A DNA stretch of 64,000 nucleotides from Sesamum alatum. Lineage: Eukaryota; Streptophyta; Magnoliopsida; Lamiales; Pedaliaceae. Position numbers and translations under genes: made by a program. The notes under the pieces were generated by a model that had not been told where the DNA came from, did not search any database, and was given only the letters and a program-made list of their open reading frames with translations. The stretch is taken from the NCBI GenBank assembly GCA_034509735.1, contig JACGWO010000005.1, forward strand, positions 28,860,479-28,924,478, written 5' to 3'. Shown in pieces: positions 12,728 to 24,736 of this stretch (position 1 is the stretch's first letter; every line of letters starts with the position of its first letter).

Positions 12728-12825
12728 TTTCTAAGAATTTGCCAAACTGTTTATCCAAGTTAGCTTTTAAAACTCTTCCGGGGTAGGGAATGTATGGAGG
12801 AACATCATCTAAATTAAGCTTGAGT

Positions 12826-14312
12826 TTAGGAGTACTCTCTTTTCGTTTCCTCTTCAGGCTCCTCCACTTTTTTCGGTTGTGGCTCGACCACGTGCTCATT
12901 GGGTGGTTCTTCTCCGAGAATTTTCCCATTCTTGAGTGTGATTGCATTAACTTGCTCCTTAGGATTTTTTTCGGTGTCACTCGGAAGTTGCCCCTCCTTT
13001 TTGCTGGATAACATGCTCACAATTTGCCCCATTTGGACCTCGAGATTTCGGATTGATGCATCTTGGTTCTAAAAACGGGTGTTGGCGGCGGTGATGAAAT
13101 TGGAGAGCATGTCTTTAAGGTTGCTCTTCTTCTCCTGCGGTGGCTGTTGCTGGCATGGTTGTTGTTGGTATCCCAACGGTCCTTGTTGTTGGTTGTTATT
13201 CCACGAAAAATTAGGGAGGCTATGCCATCCCGGATTGTAGGTGTTGGAGTATGGATTAAACTTGGACCTGCCACCATGAGAAACAAAATTAGCATCTTCC
13301 TAAATAGCACTTATGTTCCATACCTTGCAGTCTTGACTTAAATGACCCATTTGACCACAAGCACCGCAAGGTCCTATGGGTGCGACGTTCCACATTGTAG
13401 CTCCAAGGTTATTCACTTGTTGTGTTAGTGCCGCCAATTGAGCGGATACTACAGTCATTGCGTCAACTTGGTGGACGCCGACTACTCATCGGTCTTGGCC
13501 ACACGGATAAAAGCTAGATGTTATCTCATCAATAAGGACAAGCGCTTCGGATGGTAGTTTCTTTATGATGGTGCCACCTGCAGCTGCATCAATGGTAGCT
13601 CGGTTAGCCAATGTAACACCATTATAAAACGTTTGTACCTGCCGCAATACTGTGAGCTCATGATGAGGGCACTTTCTAAGCATATCCCTGAAATGTTCCC
13701 ATGCATCAAAAAACGATTCCCTATCTGACTGCACAAAAGATGTAATATCATTAGGCAACTTAGCAGTTTTAGATGGGCGAAAGTATTTAGCAAGAAATTT
13801 TGTGTCAACTCTCCCCAAGTTGTAATACTACCGGCAGGCAATGACTAAAGCCAATCTTTGGCCTTGTCACATAATGAAAATGGGAAAAGCCTAAGTCTAA
13901 CAGCATCATCACTAACACCATTAAATTTAAAGGTATCATAAATTTCAAGAAAGTTAGAAAGATGCTTATTAGGATTTTCGTCAAGCAAACCGGTGAACTG
14001 CACGCATGCTTGGATCATCTGAATGATAGACGGCTTGATCTCAAAATTATTGGCTTGGATCGTGGGTTTGGCAATGCTAGATATCACCCCATCGGTTGTT
14101 GGGAACGGATATTCCATCATCGGCCTCTCCGCGACCCCTAAAGCATTCGCCACGGCCGGTTCTGGGAGAGCAAATTGATCCTCTGTATTGGGATGTGCAC
14201 TCCCTTCACCCCTCTCGATGATGTTTCGTTGTTGGCAGAAGGTTCTCTCAATTTCTGGATCGAATTGTGCTAACTCTCTACCACTACTTCGTGTCATTAA
14301 ACTGTGCACCAA
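12826..14312 (-). pseudogene. Athila-like gag
   Basis: The best block (13845-14312) starts with the usual N-terminus and has FEIKPSIIQMIQ and LRLFPFSLCDKAKDWL, hallmark Athila-type retrotransposon gag motifs. The reading continues after a frame change at 13486-13818. A CCHC zinc knuckle (CGACGQMGHLSQDC) is encoded near 13330-13375. A lysine/glutamate-rich tail at 12826-13032 leads to the protease. Capsid role; broken by several frameshifts. Confidence 0.85.
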
Positions 14313-14413
14313 AGAAAGAAGAGAAGTGAGGTAAAAATAGAAAATAAAAATAAAGCAAAGAAAAAATTCAAATTAATTAAGTCCAGCGAGTTATGATATT
14401 ATTTCGAATTAAA

Positions 14414-14431
14414 TCCCCAGCAACGGCGCCA
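14414..14431 (-). other. Athila-like primer-binding site
   Basis: The minus strand reads TGGCGCCGTTGCTGGGGA six bases inside the 5' LTR, a common plant gypsy PBS. Confidence 0.85.
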
Positions 14432-14437
14432 AAACCT

Positions 14438-15406
14438 TGATCGTAAAAATACGTACTAGCAAGTGTACTAGCTATCAAGTAGTATAAAGAATATCAAACC
14501 CACAAGGATTTAATGAAACAATTACCACAACTATGACTAATCTTTAATTATTTGGACAATCGAGAATTGAAATTATTTATGAAACTACTAAAAGGCAATA
14601 AAATCAACTATAGCAAGTAATTACACCGAAGGAAAAAATGCAGATTTAGGAAGAAATGCTACGACTATAGTTCCACCTAATCAATACAACGTATTCAATA
14701 TTAACAGATCAATCAAACAGACAAGTATTTTCGCATACTGAGATTTTTCCTATTTTAATCCAATATACTCTCTCGAGCTATACCGAACCTATTACTATCA
14801 AGGAATTAAGGGATCTCTCCTCTCCAAAACTCGTGATAATAATGCATGAAGATTTATGAAAAACCTATAGAACCAGATAGATCATGACTGTGTATGTCTA
14901 CACATCATTCAATCCACACCATGAATTACTCTTTCCACTATACTAAATTCCCTCTTGGTTCATTAACAGAATTAAGAAAATCTAAGAGGTGATCAAGCTC
15001 TTAAATAATAGCAACAAACACAATAACTCATGGATATGCGAAAATAACACTAGATTAATCCAGAAAATATTTAACACATAGTATCAATTAGGCTTTCCAT
15101 AAGCTTTAGCACAAAAAGAAAATTAGTTCATCCTAATTCTAACAAAAACACAAGAGAAAGATGCAGAAAATTGCTGGAGAAAAAGTGATCTTTTCTTCTC
15201 CTCCTTCCTTCTTTATATCGAGAGAGAATCCTAATTAAGGTAGGAGAGGAATAGGTTTCTATTTAGCATAAAACTCTTTTCCTTTTCTAGTCCTATTCTT
15301 ACCAAAACTCTAAGGTAGATTACAAAGGAAATATGATCTCTTCTTGAGTGATATAAAATCAGAATTTTCGGTTTTCACGAGTCAGCTCGTCTGCAAATTC
15401 TACTTG
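14438..15406 (-). repeat. Athila-like 5' LTR, truncated
   Basis: It aligns to 8576 to about 9547 of the 3' LTR and then stops at CTACTTGG. The terminal 240 bp, which on the minus strand are the LTR start, are gone. The flank after 15407 is unrelated. Confidence 0.85.
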
Positions 15407-15518
15407 GGCTACCAACAACTATTGAAGGGCCTAACGACGAAGCCATCAACCAACTCTGAGAAGGTATTTGCGTTCATCCACAACGCCCGTTTGGCTACAA
15501 GATTACTATTAATTAAAA

Positions 15519-15946
15519 GGGTAAATTATAGTCACCTCCCTTAAGGTTTGGTATAATTACAAATACTCTTTCGTTATTTGAAAAATTACAAATACCGGGG
15601 GTTGAGGTTTATATTTTTTAACCAAAGGTCTGAAATTGACCATTTTGCCCTTGAATTTTTAGTTAGAATTGTAGAAAAATCAACCGAGGCAAATTGCATT
15701 ATTGCTCCTCTGTGTAAAAAACTTAAGAAATCTCTCCTTGCTCATTGTAGTCCAAAAAAATTCAAAAACTTTTAAGAATAATTCAGTTTGCATAAGAGTA
15801 TTTTGGTCAGTTCACCCATAAAAATGGATGGAAATTGGTTATTTGTTAGACGATTACAAACTTCAACGAGATATTTGTAATTTTTCAAACAACGAAAATT
15901 ATTTGTAATCATACCAAATTTCATGGGATGTAGCTTTAATTTATCC
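15519..15946. mobile_element. MITE family B, copy 1
   Basis: Inverted termini GGGTAAATTAT and AATTTATCC are flanked by a perfect 9-bp direct repeat, TAATTAAAA (15510-15518 and 15947-15955). This is a Mutator-type non-autonomous element. Related copies are at 18152 and 31022. Confidence 0.8.
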
Positions 15947-15955
15947 TAATTAAAA

Positions 15956-18142
15956 ATCTCATATAAAGATAAAAGTAGTAATGATTGCGAACAAAGTATG
16001 CTAGGGGATAGACATTTGTCACCAGATGTTTTTATTTAATACATGTATTTAGCTTTGGCTACAGTAACGAGAAAATGGAAAGTCCAACTTGTCAAATTTC
16101 TCTTCTTCTTTCTTTTCTGGAGTCTTTTTCCCTCTTTCAATTTGGAATAACTAGAAACTGTGGCACGCAATATTTATGCGCATAATATTTAAAAAAAAAA
16201 ATTATTTTGTTAAATCTCATAACTTATTCCAACATTTTAAAATTTATCATTGTACGACTTCACATATTTTGATAATATTTTCTAATGAATTAATTATCAA
16301 TATAGTATTGTGCTCAAATTAAATTATAAATTATAACTTTATAGAATATCTGTTATATTGACAATGATGATTATAATTACATACAATACAAATACTAATA
16401 TATTATTTTTATTTCAATTAACAATAAGCTTAAACAAAATGGGAATATATTTAATTTTTGAGTACATATAATTAATTGCATGGAATTAATTTTTCAAAAG
16501 AACTTAATTGAATAGAGTTGGGAAGTTGAAGGGCATTTTTTGGTATTACATTTTTTTGTTGTAATAGTATAAAAACTTTCACTTTGTGTCTATAAAGGCC
16601 CTTCTCTTTATAATAGTACTAGTCGTCGTAGCACGTCATTCCTGCGTGCATATAAAATAATATTACACGCTTTAAAGTTATTGAATATAAGAAGAATATA
16701 TATATATATATATATAAATCAACACATTACATTTAAAAAAAAAGAAAGAAAGAAAAGAAAAAAAACTAACTTTAGGGTTATTATAGGCAAAATCAAAAAA
16801 ATGGTGTCGCGATGTCATAAACCGCCATTTATGAGTGAAAAAGGCCTTTATTTTATATATTAGTATAGAAGATATATGGATATCTACCATAACTGTATCA
16901 GTATAAAAAATTGTCAGTTCCATTATCATATGTTCTTTTGTAGTGACTCAAAAAAAAAAAAAAAAAACGAAATGAATATGAGGGAAAATTAAAAGCAAAA
17001 TTAACGTTGGTACTTGATCATGTACAGCTTCAATATATATATATATATATATATATTTGAAATAATGTGGATTTACATTTCATAGTGTTTGCTATTGTTA
17101 CATCTGTTGTACATATTATTTCTATGTACAAGCACATAAGTTTTGTTATGTATAAAGGTCCAATAAATGCAATTCATCACTTTTTACTATTCCTTGGAGA
17201 TTAAATAAATCTTATTAAAAATTTACTTATCGGTATCATTTATAACGGGTTAAATTAATTTTGACCCCTTATAATATGAAAAAATATAATAAAATCCCTT
17301 ATAAAAATTTAAATATCAAAAATCACCCTTCTAATATGAATAAATATTCACACTGCCCCTGGTCAACCTAAAAGTATTTTTTTAAAGACAACAACTAAAA
17401 TGCCCTCATATATCTATAAATTATCTATAATATATTTATTATTATATTTATATTTATCAAATTATTATTTAAAAAAGAAATAACAAACACCCCCACCCCC
17501 AACCCCCCCTCCCGCCCACCTCCTTCCCGCCTACCCTCCTCTTCAACCCCCCTGTCGCCCGCTGCCGAGGGGGCAGCTACGCCGTCAGCCCGTCGCCCTC
17601 CGGCCCTGGGCAACTCTGTCACCCAGGGGTCCCTTTCTATCGCCGCTGTCTTTTTTACAATTATATTACTACTTGTATTTTATTATTAATATATTATTCA
17701 TAATAATTATTAATTTGTATATATTATTAATTTAATTTAATTGTATTTTATTATAAAAAAAATATTTATATATTATTTTAAGATTTATTAATATATATAT
17801 AATATTATATATGATATTTTACTATTTAAAATTAGGTTGAGACAAAGAAGGGCAAAAATATAAAAAAAAAAGGCACTTTTTAGACGTCCAGGCGCAGTCA
17901 ACGCGCGTGCATAACAAAACTTCGCTTCAGGGTGTTTTTTTAACTTTATTTTATATCACAGAGTATAATTGATACTTTAATTTTCATAGGGAATTTTTTG
18001 AACATTCCCTATAGCACAGGGGGGGTCCTTGTATTTTTCTCTATTTTTAACTGTAAGTTTTATAAACACATACTTCTTAATGCGTTAATTTAATATGTTA
18101 TTCATAATTATAACTTTTAGTACTCATAAAAAGAAAAAAAAA
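15956..18142. other. Intergenic AT-rich DNA with microsatellites and a C-rich island
   Basis: No gene seen. It holds (AT)n tracts near 16695-16717 and 17035-17056, A-rich runs near 16740 and 16950, and a sharply GC-rich block at 17480-17640. That block is C-rich on this strand and contains CTGCCGAGGGGGCAG. It resembles, in reverse orientation, the islands at 19455-19690 and 43390-43660. Apparent frames through it are compositional. Confidence 0.6.
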
Positions 18143-18151
18143 TATTTAAAA

Positions 18152-18576
18152 TGGTGAATTATAATGACCTTTTTTTAAGTTTGGTATAATTACAGATACC
18201 TCTTTGTTGTTTTAAAAATTACAAATACCCCCTGAGGTTTATAACTATCTAACAAATAATCCATTCCAATCCATTTTTATGGGTGAACTGACCAAAATGC
18301 ATGTCTACAAATTGAATTTATTTTTTTCAAATTTTTTAATTTTTTTTGACAAAAATGCGCATGGAAAAGTTTCTTACGTTTTTTAAACAAAAGAGCAATA
18401 ATGTAATTTGCCTCGGCTGATTTTTCTAAAATTTTAAAAAAAATCAAGGGCAAAAATGGACCATTTCAATCCCTTGGTTAAAATTACAAACCTCTGGGGA
18501 TATTTATAATTTTTGAAACAACGAGGAGGAATCCGTAATTATGACAAACCTCAGGGAAGGTCATTGTAATTCACCT
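18152..18576. mobile_element. MITE family B, copy 2
   Basis: Inverted termini GGTGAATTATAATGACC and GGTCATTGTAATTCACC are flanked by a perfect 9-bp repeat, TATTTAAAA (18143-18151 and 18577-18585). Confidence 0.8.
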
Positions 18577-18599
18577 TATTTAAAAAGAATATTTCTTAT

Positions 18600-18946
18600 C
18601 ATTAGAATTAAGAAATATGAATTACTTTGGTCATGGCTAATTAACACCATCGTCACAAGAGAAAGTATGATTTTTTGCTACGATTAATTACTATGATCAA
18701 AAGAAAAAAATTATAAAGATAAAAATAACCATGACTTTGCAACGGCCATTAGCCGTTTTTTCTGCAAATGTGGCTAAAACATTAGCCATGGGCAAAATCA
18801 TGGCAAATATTTTGGCTATGACTAAAATCTTGACAAATATTGATTAATCATGGCGGAAAATCAAGTTTTTGCGTTAGTTTTTTTAATCATGGTTAATAGT
18901 GTTGATTTACTATGATTTTTGTCCCGTAGTCATTTATAGTGTAGTG
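18600..18946. mobile_element. CACTA-like MITE family D, diverged copy
   Basis: It carries the family's internal motifs (AATCATGGC, GGCCATTAGCC, TTAATCATGGTTAA) and ends GTAGTG, the reverse of the family terminus CACTAC. The left end is unclear. Confidence 0.5.
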
Positions 18947-19027
18947 AAAAATTAATTTTTTTGTAATGCATCTTCCTTTAATTATTAATGTTTTGAATAT
19001 TACATAAAAATTAGTTACTTATATATA

Positions 19028-19960
19028 GGGAAAAATTATGTTTTTAGTATGCTAAGTATGCCCAATATTAATTTTAGTCCGGCCATAACTATGTCCATCT
19101 TTTTCTAAGTTCAGTAACTTGCGAAATTGATGAGATTTAGTCCGAATTAGGATTTTTTTACTCAATTTCCGGCAACCTTTTGAAAATTAGCTGGAAAACG
19201 CCCACATGGCAAGTATTTGGTTAATTTCCGGCAACTTATACACGTGTACAGCCACGTGTAATGACACATGACCATTAATACTGAATGGACATTATTTAAA
19301 ATATCATAATTTCAAACAGAATATATAAAAATTGATTATAAAAATTATATTTTATGGATTAATTTGAATAATTAGTTAGTTAAATTTATTTTATTAATTA
19401 CTTTTTTAATTTTCTTTTAATTAAATTGATTAAAACATATTAATTTTTTTCTGTAGGGACGGTGACGACACCGCCCCCGCAAAGGAGGGCATGGTCCTGT
19501 GCCCCTCCTCACCTCTGGGCGACGCCGTCGCCCAGATCTATTATGGTCTTGATGACTAGCGTCACCCAGATAGGGGGCAAGGGGGTGGGGAGGAGGGTAG
19601 GTTGCGGGGAGGGAAGGTAGGCAGTGGGGGTTTGAGGCGGAGGGCGGGCGTAGGGATGGGGGTGGGTGGTGGGAGGGTGAACGGTGAAGGGTTAATTTTT
19701 TTTTGAATAATAATTTGATTTTTGTACATTATATGTATATATATATATAATGATTCAAGTTAAAATTCACATCATTTCAATTGTCTCATAGGTTTAAATA
19801 TTTTCAAAATATGCCAAGTTGGCATGTCAATGTAATATTTCTGGCAAAGAAAGCAAAAATCAATTTTACAGGTTACTGGACTTAGAAAAAAGTGGGCATA
19901 ATTAGCGGGCTAAAATTAAAATTGGACAAACTTAATAGACTAAAAAAAATAATTTTTCCC
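19028..19960. mobile_element. Long-TIR Mutator-like element with GC-rich core
   Basis: About 100 bp at each end are inverted repeats (GGGAAAAATTATG... and ...AATAATTTTTCCC, both with TTCTAAGTNCAGTAAC). Flanking 9-mers TTATATATA and TTATATGTA differ at one base. The core at 19455-19690 is GC-rich, with GGGCGACGCCGTCGCCCAG followed by a dense run of G-tracts. No intact ORF. It could be a Pack-MULE-type element holding a captured fragment, but the source is not recognisable. Confidence 0.75.
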
Positions 19961-20518
19961 TTATATGTATACTCAAAAATGCTATTATTATTTAGATTTC
20001 AATCTCATACCTTTTGAATTTCACGTTCAATGAAGATGGTTTTAATTTTTCCGTATATGTTGTATTAAAATGAGCCTCTCAGCCGAGAGTCAATTCACTA
20101 ACAAAAAAGTCTATTGCTATTATTAATAAAGATAGTTAAAGCTCCTGCGGCCTCCCTGGGTTATCACTTACGAAATTAATTAGACATAAAGGAAATTTCA
20201 TCTGATTCTTAATTATTTCATTTTGTTCCTTTATCAAAAAGCTTATGTTGCACAGTATCACCTATGTATAGGTACTATAGTAGACACGGCTATACATATA
20301 TGTGAATATTTATTTCTATCACTTACCAAAAAAGAAAAAAAGAAGATTCTATCACGAGGACGGTCTAGTATTTATGAATCGATTAATGTTATTTATGACA
20401 TCTACTTTGAAGAAAATAAATTCACATATAATAGACCATCATCACGGGAGGAAAAAAAAAAATCACATATGATTCAAAATATCGTTACAGTTAAAAATAC
20501 ATAAATTTTTATTTTAAC
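19961..20518. other. Intergenic DNA, no gene seen
   Basis: AT-rich unique-looking sequence before the Tat element. Short open frames here have no recognisable features. Confidence 0.5.
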
Positions 20519-20523
20519 ATGTT

Positions 20524-20960
20524 TGATCCGAGGTCGCAGGTCGCCTCCAAATTCCTCAGATGATTGCTTGGGACCTGATAAAAAGAAATCATTAGGCTTG
20601 CAGGAGGTCCCCAATGAAGACCCTCCAATGCTTAAGTCAGATACTAGATCGAGATAGAAGCTGCGATCTTGATAAGTAATTTCGAACTGCGTGGAATAAA
20701 TGTCGTACCTTAAATGTTGTCTGACGGGAGTATTTATAGGGCTTGTAATGCCCACTTGTTCTGACCCACCTGTCGTTATCATTCTGACATCTTGCAGGTA
20801 ATCAGTACCTCTGTGATAGATCCCCCTAGGTCGGGTCACCCTAGGATTTTGGGTCAGATCCCAATCCATTTGAAGTACCAGACTGGGCCTTAAGTATCAT
20901 ATTTGGACCTTAAGAGCCCATCAGCTTTTTGGGCCTTTCCAGCATATTTCATCATCATCA
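20524..20960 (-). repeat. Tat 3' LTR
   Basis: TGATCCGAGGTCGC...ATCATCA. The minus strand carries the TATA motif CTATAAATACTCC near 20730. Confidence 0.95.
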
Positions 20961-21214
20961 TTACTCCCCCAATCCTCTTAGTGTAGATTTATCTATTCTA
21001 AGAAAAGTCCAACAGTTGCTCCGTCTGGTCCCTTAGATCTGATCTCCCTGGGTTGTTATCCCGCAGTCCATCCTGGCGCGAATTTCCATGGCTTTCCCCT
21101 ATAATACAACCCTCTTTGTCATTATTACCTTATCTCTTGCTGCCAAGCCTCCAAGTTGCTTTGTTGTTTGGCGCAACCTCCCATTGTTTTCCACTTCACT
21201 CCTTAGTTCCAGGT

Positions 21215-23603
21215 ATGTCCTCCGCTTTAAACTCTGTTTCTGCTTTGGAGTCTAGCTCCAATTCTCCTTCCAATACTTCTTTGGGGTCCTCCGCGGCGGT
21301 ACCTCCTCCGGTACCTCCTCCGTTGGCCAATAATCCTCCCAATGTTGAGCATGATCCCTTAGATGTAGATCTCCGTTTGGGGATAGTAGATCATGATCCC
21401 GACATTCTTCCCTACGAGAAATATCAAGCCATGATGGCTTTAACTACTTGAGCGGGTATAGTTAGCTCCTTAAAAATACCCTTGTCTAAAATTAAAGAAA
21501 CAAATTTTATTCCGAATAACTATGAGATTCGTATTTTCCGTTCTTTCGATCGAATATCTCCCCCCTAAAGGTTTTTGTCCTCTCTCCATCACTCATCTGG
21601 AGGTGGGACTTCGGTTTCCTCTACCTCCCCTCGTAGGTACCATCCTTAGTCTCTTAGATATATGCTCGATCCAGCTTTTACCTAACTCTATTAGTCACAT
21701 TCTTATGATTATAATGGTTATGCAACATCTCTTCCTTGACCTGTCTTTTGAAAATTTCTGGTCCTTGTACAAAATTGATGTGTCTAGGAGGTCTGCCGAT
21801 CGAGGATTTTTCTACCTTACTGCGAGAACCAATTGCCACTTCGTCGACAAACTTCCTTCCAACGTAGGCCCTCTGCAAGATAAATTTTTCTTCATTCGAC
21901 CTCTTTTGGGTCAAAGATGGCCTCTTCGATGTGATTGTCGATATGCCAAACCCAAACCAAAAACTTATGGGTGGGGGCTGGAGGATGAGAATATTAATAG
22001 TCTAACCCTCTATTGGTATAAGGCTAATAAGCTCTTGGCAGATAACATCCTGAAGCTGGCCGGTCTCTCTCTAGCACCCATCCGTCCTAAGGGTCTCTTA
22101 AGTGATGATCTACTTGTCATTTCTGTTTGAATTTCTTTCTTTTCCATATCTTCTTTTGCTCACTATTCCTGTGCATCTCTTATGTTTTGTAGATAGGCTT
22201 ATCATGCAGGCTCGAATCGCCAACAGACTTCGCGCTATAAAGGGGACTCTACCTCCTTCCATAGTGCCTCAACAGACTCTTCCCAACCTGAGGCTTCTAG
22301 CCTTCCATCCTCAAGAGGTCGTTCTTCGGGTAACTTGGGTGATTCTTTAGCCCCCAACGATCCTGCTCCTGCGATCTCCCTAATTCCTATTACTGAGCAG
22401 GATCCACCTGTTGCTACAGAGATCGCTAGTGGGGACACAGAGGTCGCTGTCGAGAACTTGGATTCAGCTTGTCACACTCAACCTTATACTTCCAAATCCC
22501 TTCAGTGGATAAGGCCAAATCCAAAGGTAAAGAGTTGGCCGAGGGGCCTAGTGAGCAAAAAAAGCGCAAGGGGAAACATCACAAGAGTTCTCGTAGTAGC
22601 AGATCTAGCAAACGGATTAAATCCCGCTCTGAAAAGAGGAGGGCCAAGCAAGCTACCGAGAAAGCTGAGGAGGTCAAGAACCTCAAACTCGTCCAAGAAT
22701 TGATTGAGTGGTGGAAAGGGGCTCGTGCGGAACTGCGAACTCCCAAGTGTTTGTCTGCCGAGATGGAAGGCGAGGAGCTAGTTCCCGACTGGGCGATATC
22801 TAAGCGAAATTCTATCCTCAAAATGCATGTGGGGCAGGACTCGTGGGAGTTGTATCGGGCCTTCCTTCTTCCTCGCGATCAGGCCACTTTGGTCCCTAGC
22901 TCACACACCCGCATCGAAGAGCATCATGCTCACGTCCTTACTCAAGTATGGACTTCGCCCTCTTTCTTTCTTCTTCTTTTTTTTTTTGTTTTTATCTTTC
23001 CACTGGGTCTTATTTTTCCTTTTTCAGGCCATGGCTTTTGGGCACCACCTCTCCCTGAAGTGCTCTTATTGGCGAAAGGAGAAGTTCGCTAGCGACGCGA
23101 AGTTGGTCGAGGCCTTGAAGAAGTTTGAGGAAGGTAATAGTTCCCGGGTCGCGGCTGAAGAGAGGGTTAAGCAGCTAGAGGCCCAACTGGAAGATCTAAC
23201 ATTTCGATCTCACATCAAAGTCGACACGGCCCGTACTGTGGCCTTGGAAGCTGGGCGAAAGGAAGGTTTCTCCGCAGGTCACGAGGCTGGAAAAGAGGAA
23301 GGGCTTTCAGCTTGGCCGTGATGCTTATCTTTCTTCCAATGCCACAAGGAGCTCATGGCGAAGACCTATCTTCAAGGAGCTCGTGACTTCCTCAAGTCCC
23401 CTGCATTCCAGGTTGCCACCGAGATCAAGGCCGTTGACTTCCTAGATCAAGATTTTGAGAGATGTAAATCTCAAGTGCTGAAGTTAAAAGGCTTTGCTGA
23501 GGGTTTCGACTTGGCTTGGCTCGATCCCACCCTGGATGGAAACCTTGCTCCCTTCCCGAAGGAAGAGACTCCCCCGCCAGTAGATGATGGTTCGAGAGCT
23601 TGA
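21215..23603 (+). pseudogene. Antisense additional ORF of the Tat element (gypsy-type 'Transposase_28'-like protein), decayed
   Basis: The plus strand, opposite to gag-pol, encodes a plant-specific protein known from Tat elements. It has a Ser/Pro-rich start from ATG 21215, a core with LEVGLRFPLPPLVG near 21600 and a CRY/WGLED region to about 22120, a basic Lys/Arg/Ser-rich stretch near 22550-22680, a coiled-coil-like segment (23080-23320), and an end with EGFDLAWLDPTLDGNL. It appears to have introns in this orientation: a clear one at 22946-23027 (GTATGG...TTTCAG) and a less certain one near 22125-22192. An in-frame TGA at 21449, a shift in a C-run near 21553 and further shifts break it. Its biochemical role is unknown. 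Confidence 0.7.
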
Positions 23604-24736
23604 TAGAGGAGGTTGAGAAGACGGATGCCCCTCCCTCTTAGTACTTTGATTTTTAGCACTTAGATTTTTGCATGTTTACTTTGATGAATAGATCGCGACA
23701 CCATCACCTTTGGTAATAAGGTAGATTGTCTCCCGATCATTTTGTCTACAATGTTTCGAACTCCCTGTTTTGTTAAAAATTCATGTGTTTTCCAATGCAA
23801 TTACTCCCATAAACTGCAACTTTTCTTGCTATCATGCAATGTTATCCTTTCTTAGATCTGCAATCTCCGTTGGCCTTTTTGTTTATGAAAAAGGTGCCTT
23901 GCAGGACTTTCTTAATGGATTTGCGACCTCCCCCGAGGATTACTCAACTTGCGATTTCCTTTGAGTTTGATTTTGTTTGTTTCAGTTATTTTTTGGCTTT
24001 TAGCCACGTGACCTCCCCCTTGGTGTACGCGATCTTCTTAAGATCAAATTTTCAAAAGATTCACCATGCAGTCTTAATAGAGTTGCTTTATGCGATCTCA
24101 CTCATACGTCTGCAATCTTCTTTGGGTTGCCTTCGCACTTCGATTTTCTAGCTAGATTTCAAGCGACCTTTTCCAGGTCATTCTTTATTCTGTCTCTTTA
24201 AAAAAATTTTCCTTGGTTTGATTTTTTTCGAATTAGATTCTGTTTACGAATTTCTTAGAAATCTTTTCAGATTCCATTTAATCGACCTTTTTCAGGTCAA
24301 ACTTTGTGCTTGCCGAAATTTTAGACCTTTTTCCAGATTTGAATGATCGACCTTTATCCTAGTGACATTACTAGATCTTTTCCAGGCCTAGTTTAATGGG
24401 TCTTTCCCAGGTTGTTTTTCTACTTTGAGTTTTGGAAGTCTTCTAAACATTTGGGTTACTTTATCCAACCCCTCGTAGAATTGTCCTTGTCTCTTCTACC
24501 TGCTCACAAAGGTGTAATGCTCAAAAAGAATTTTTTTGATCTTTCACAGATCTATTTACATGGGATTGCCCTTTCTTAGGACCTTCTAACATAGGTTTTT
24601 AGTACAATGATTCCAAGTGTCTGCAAAAAATTTCAAGCATTCTACAAAAAAGCATTTCAAAAAGGCAAAATAGAGGGTAAGTGCTACTATATCCCCATTT
24701 TTTCAAGTGTAGAATTTTTTCAAATTATGCACGTAT
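23604..24736. other. Non-coding spacer between antisense ORF and pol end of the Tat element
   Basis: T-rich. It contains repeated short palindromic units of the form GACCTTTTTCAGGTC between about 24160 and 24420. No gene seen. Confidence 0.6.

Larger units (their letters stand above)
8576..15406 (-). mobile_element. Athila-like Ty3/gypsy element without pol, 5' LTR truncated
   Basis: The 3' LTR (8576-9783, TGAT...ATCA) matches 14438-15406, but the right copy stops about 240 bp short. The minus-strand primer site TGGCGCCGTTGCTGGGGA at 14414-14431 is of the type common in Athila elements. A purine tract (AAGTGTGGGGG) lies inside the left LTR. The interior encodes gag with a zinc knuckle and an aspartic protease region. 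No reverse transcriptase, RNase H or integrase could be found between 9784 and 12011. This fits a non-autonomous gag-only (TR-GAG-like) derivative. It sits in the chromovirus remnant. Confidence 0.85.

Noticed and set aside
17425..17622. Gly/Arg-rich minus-strand open frame
   Set aside because: Arises from the C-rich island; no start context or relative.
21678..21914. Minus-strand frames inside the Tat antisense ORF
   Set aside because: Shadow frames; the plus-strand reading has the conserved core.
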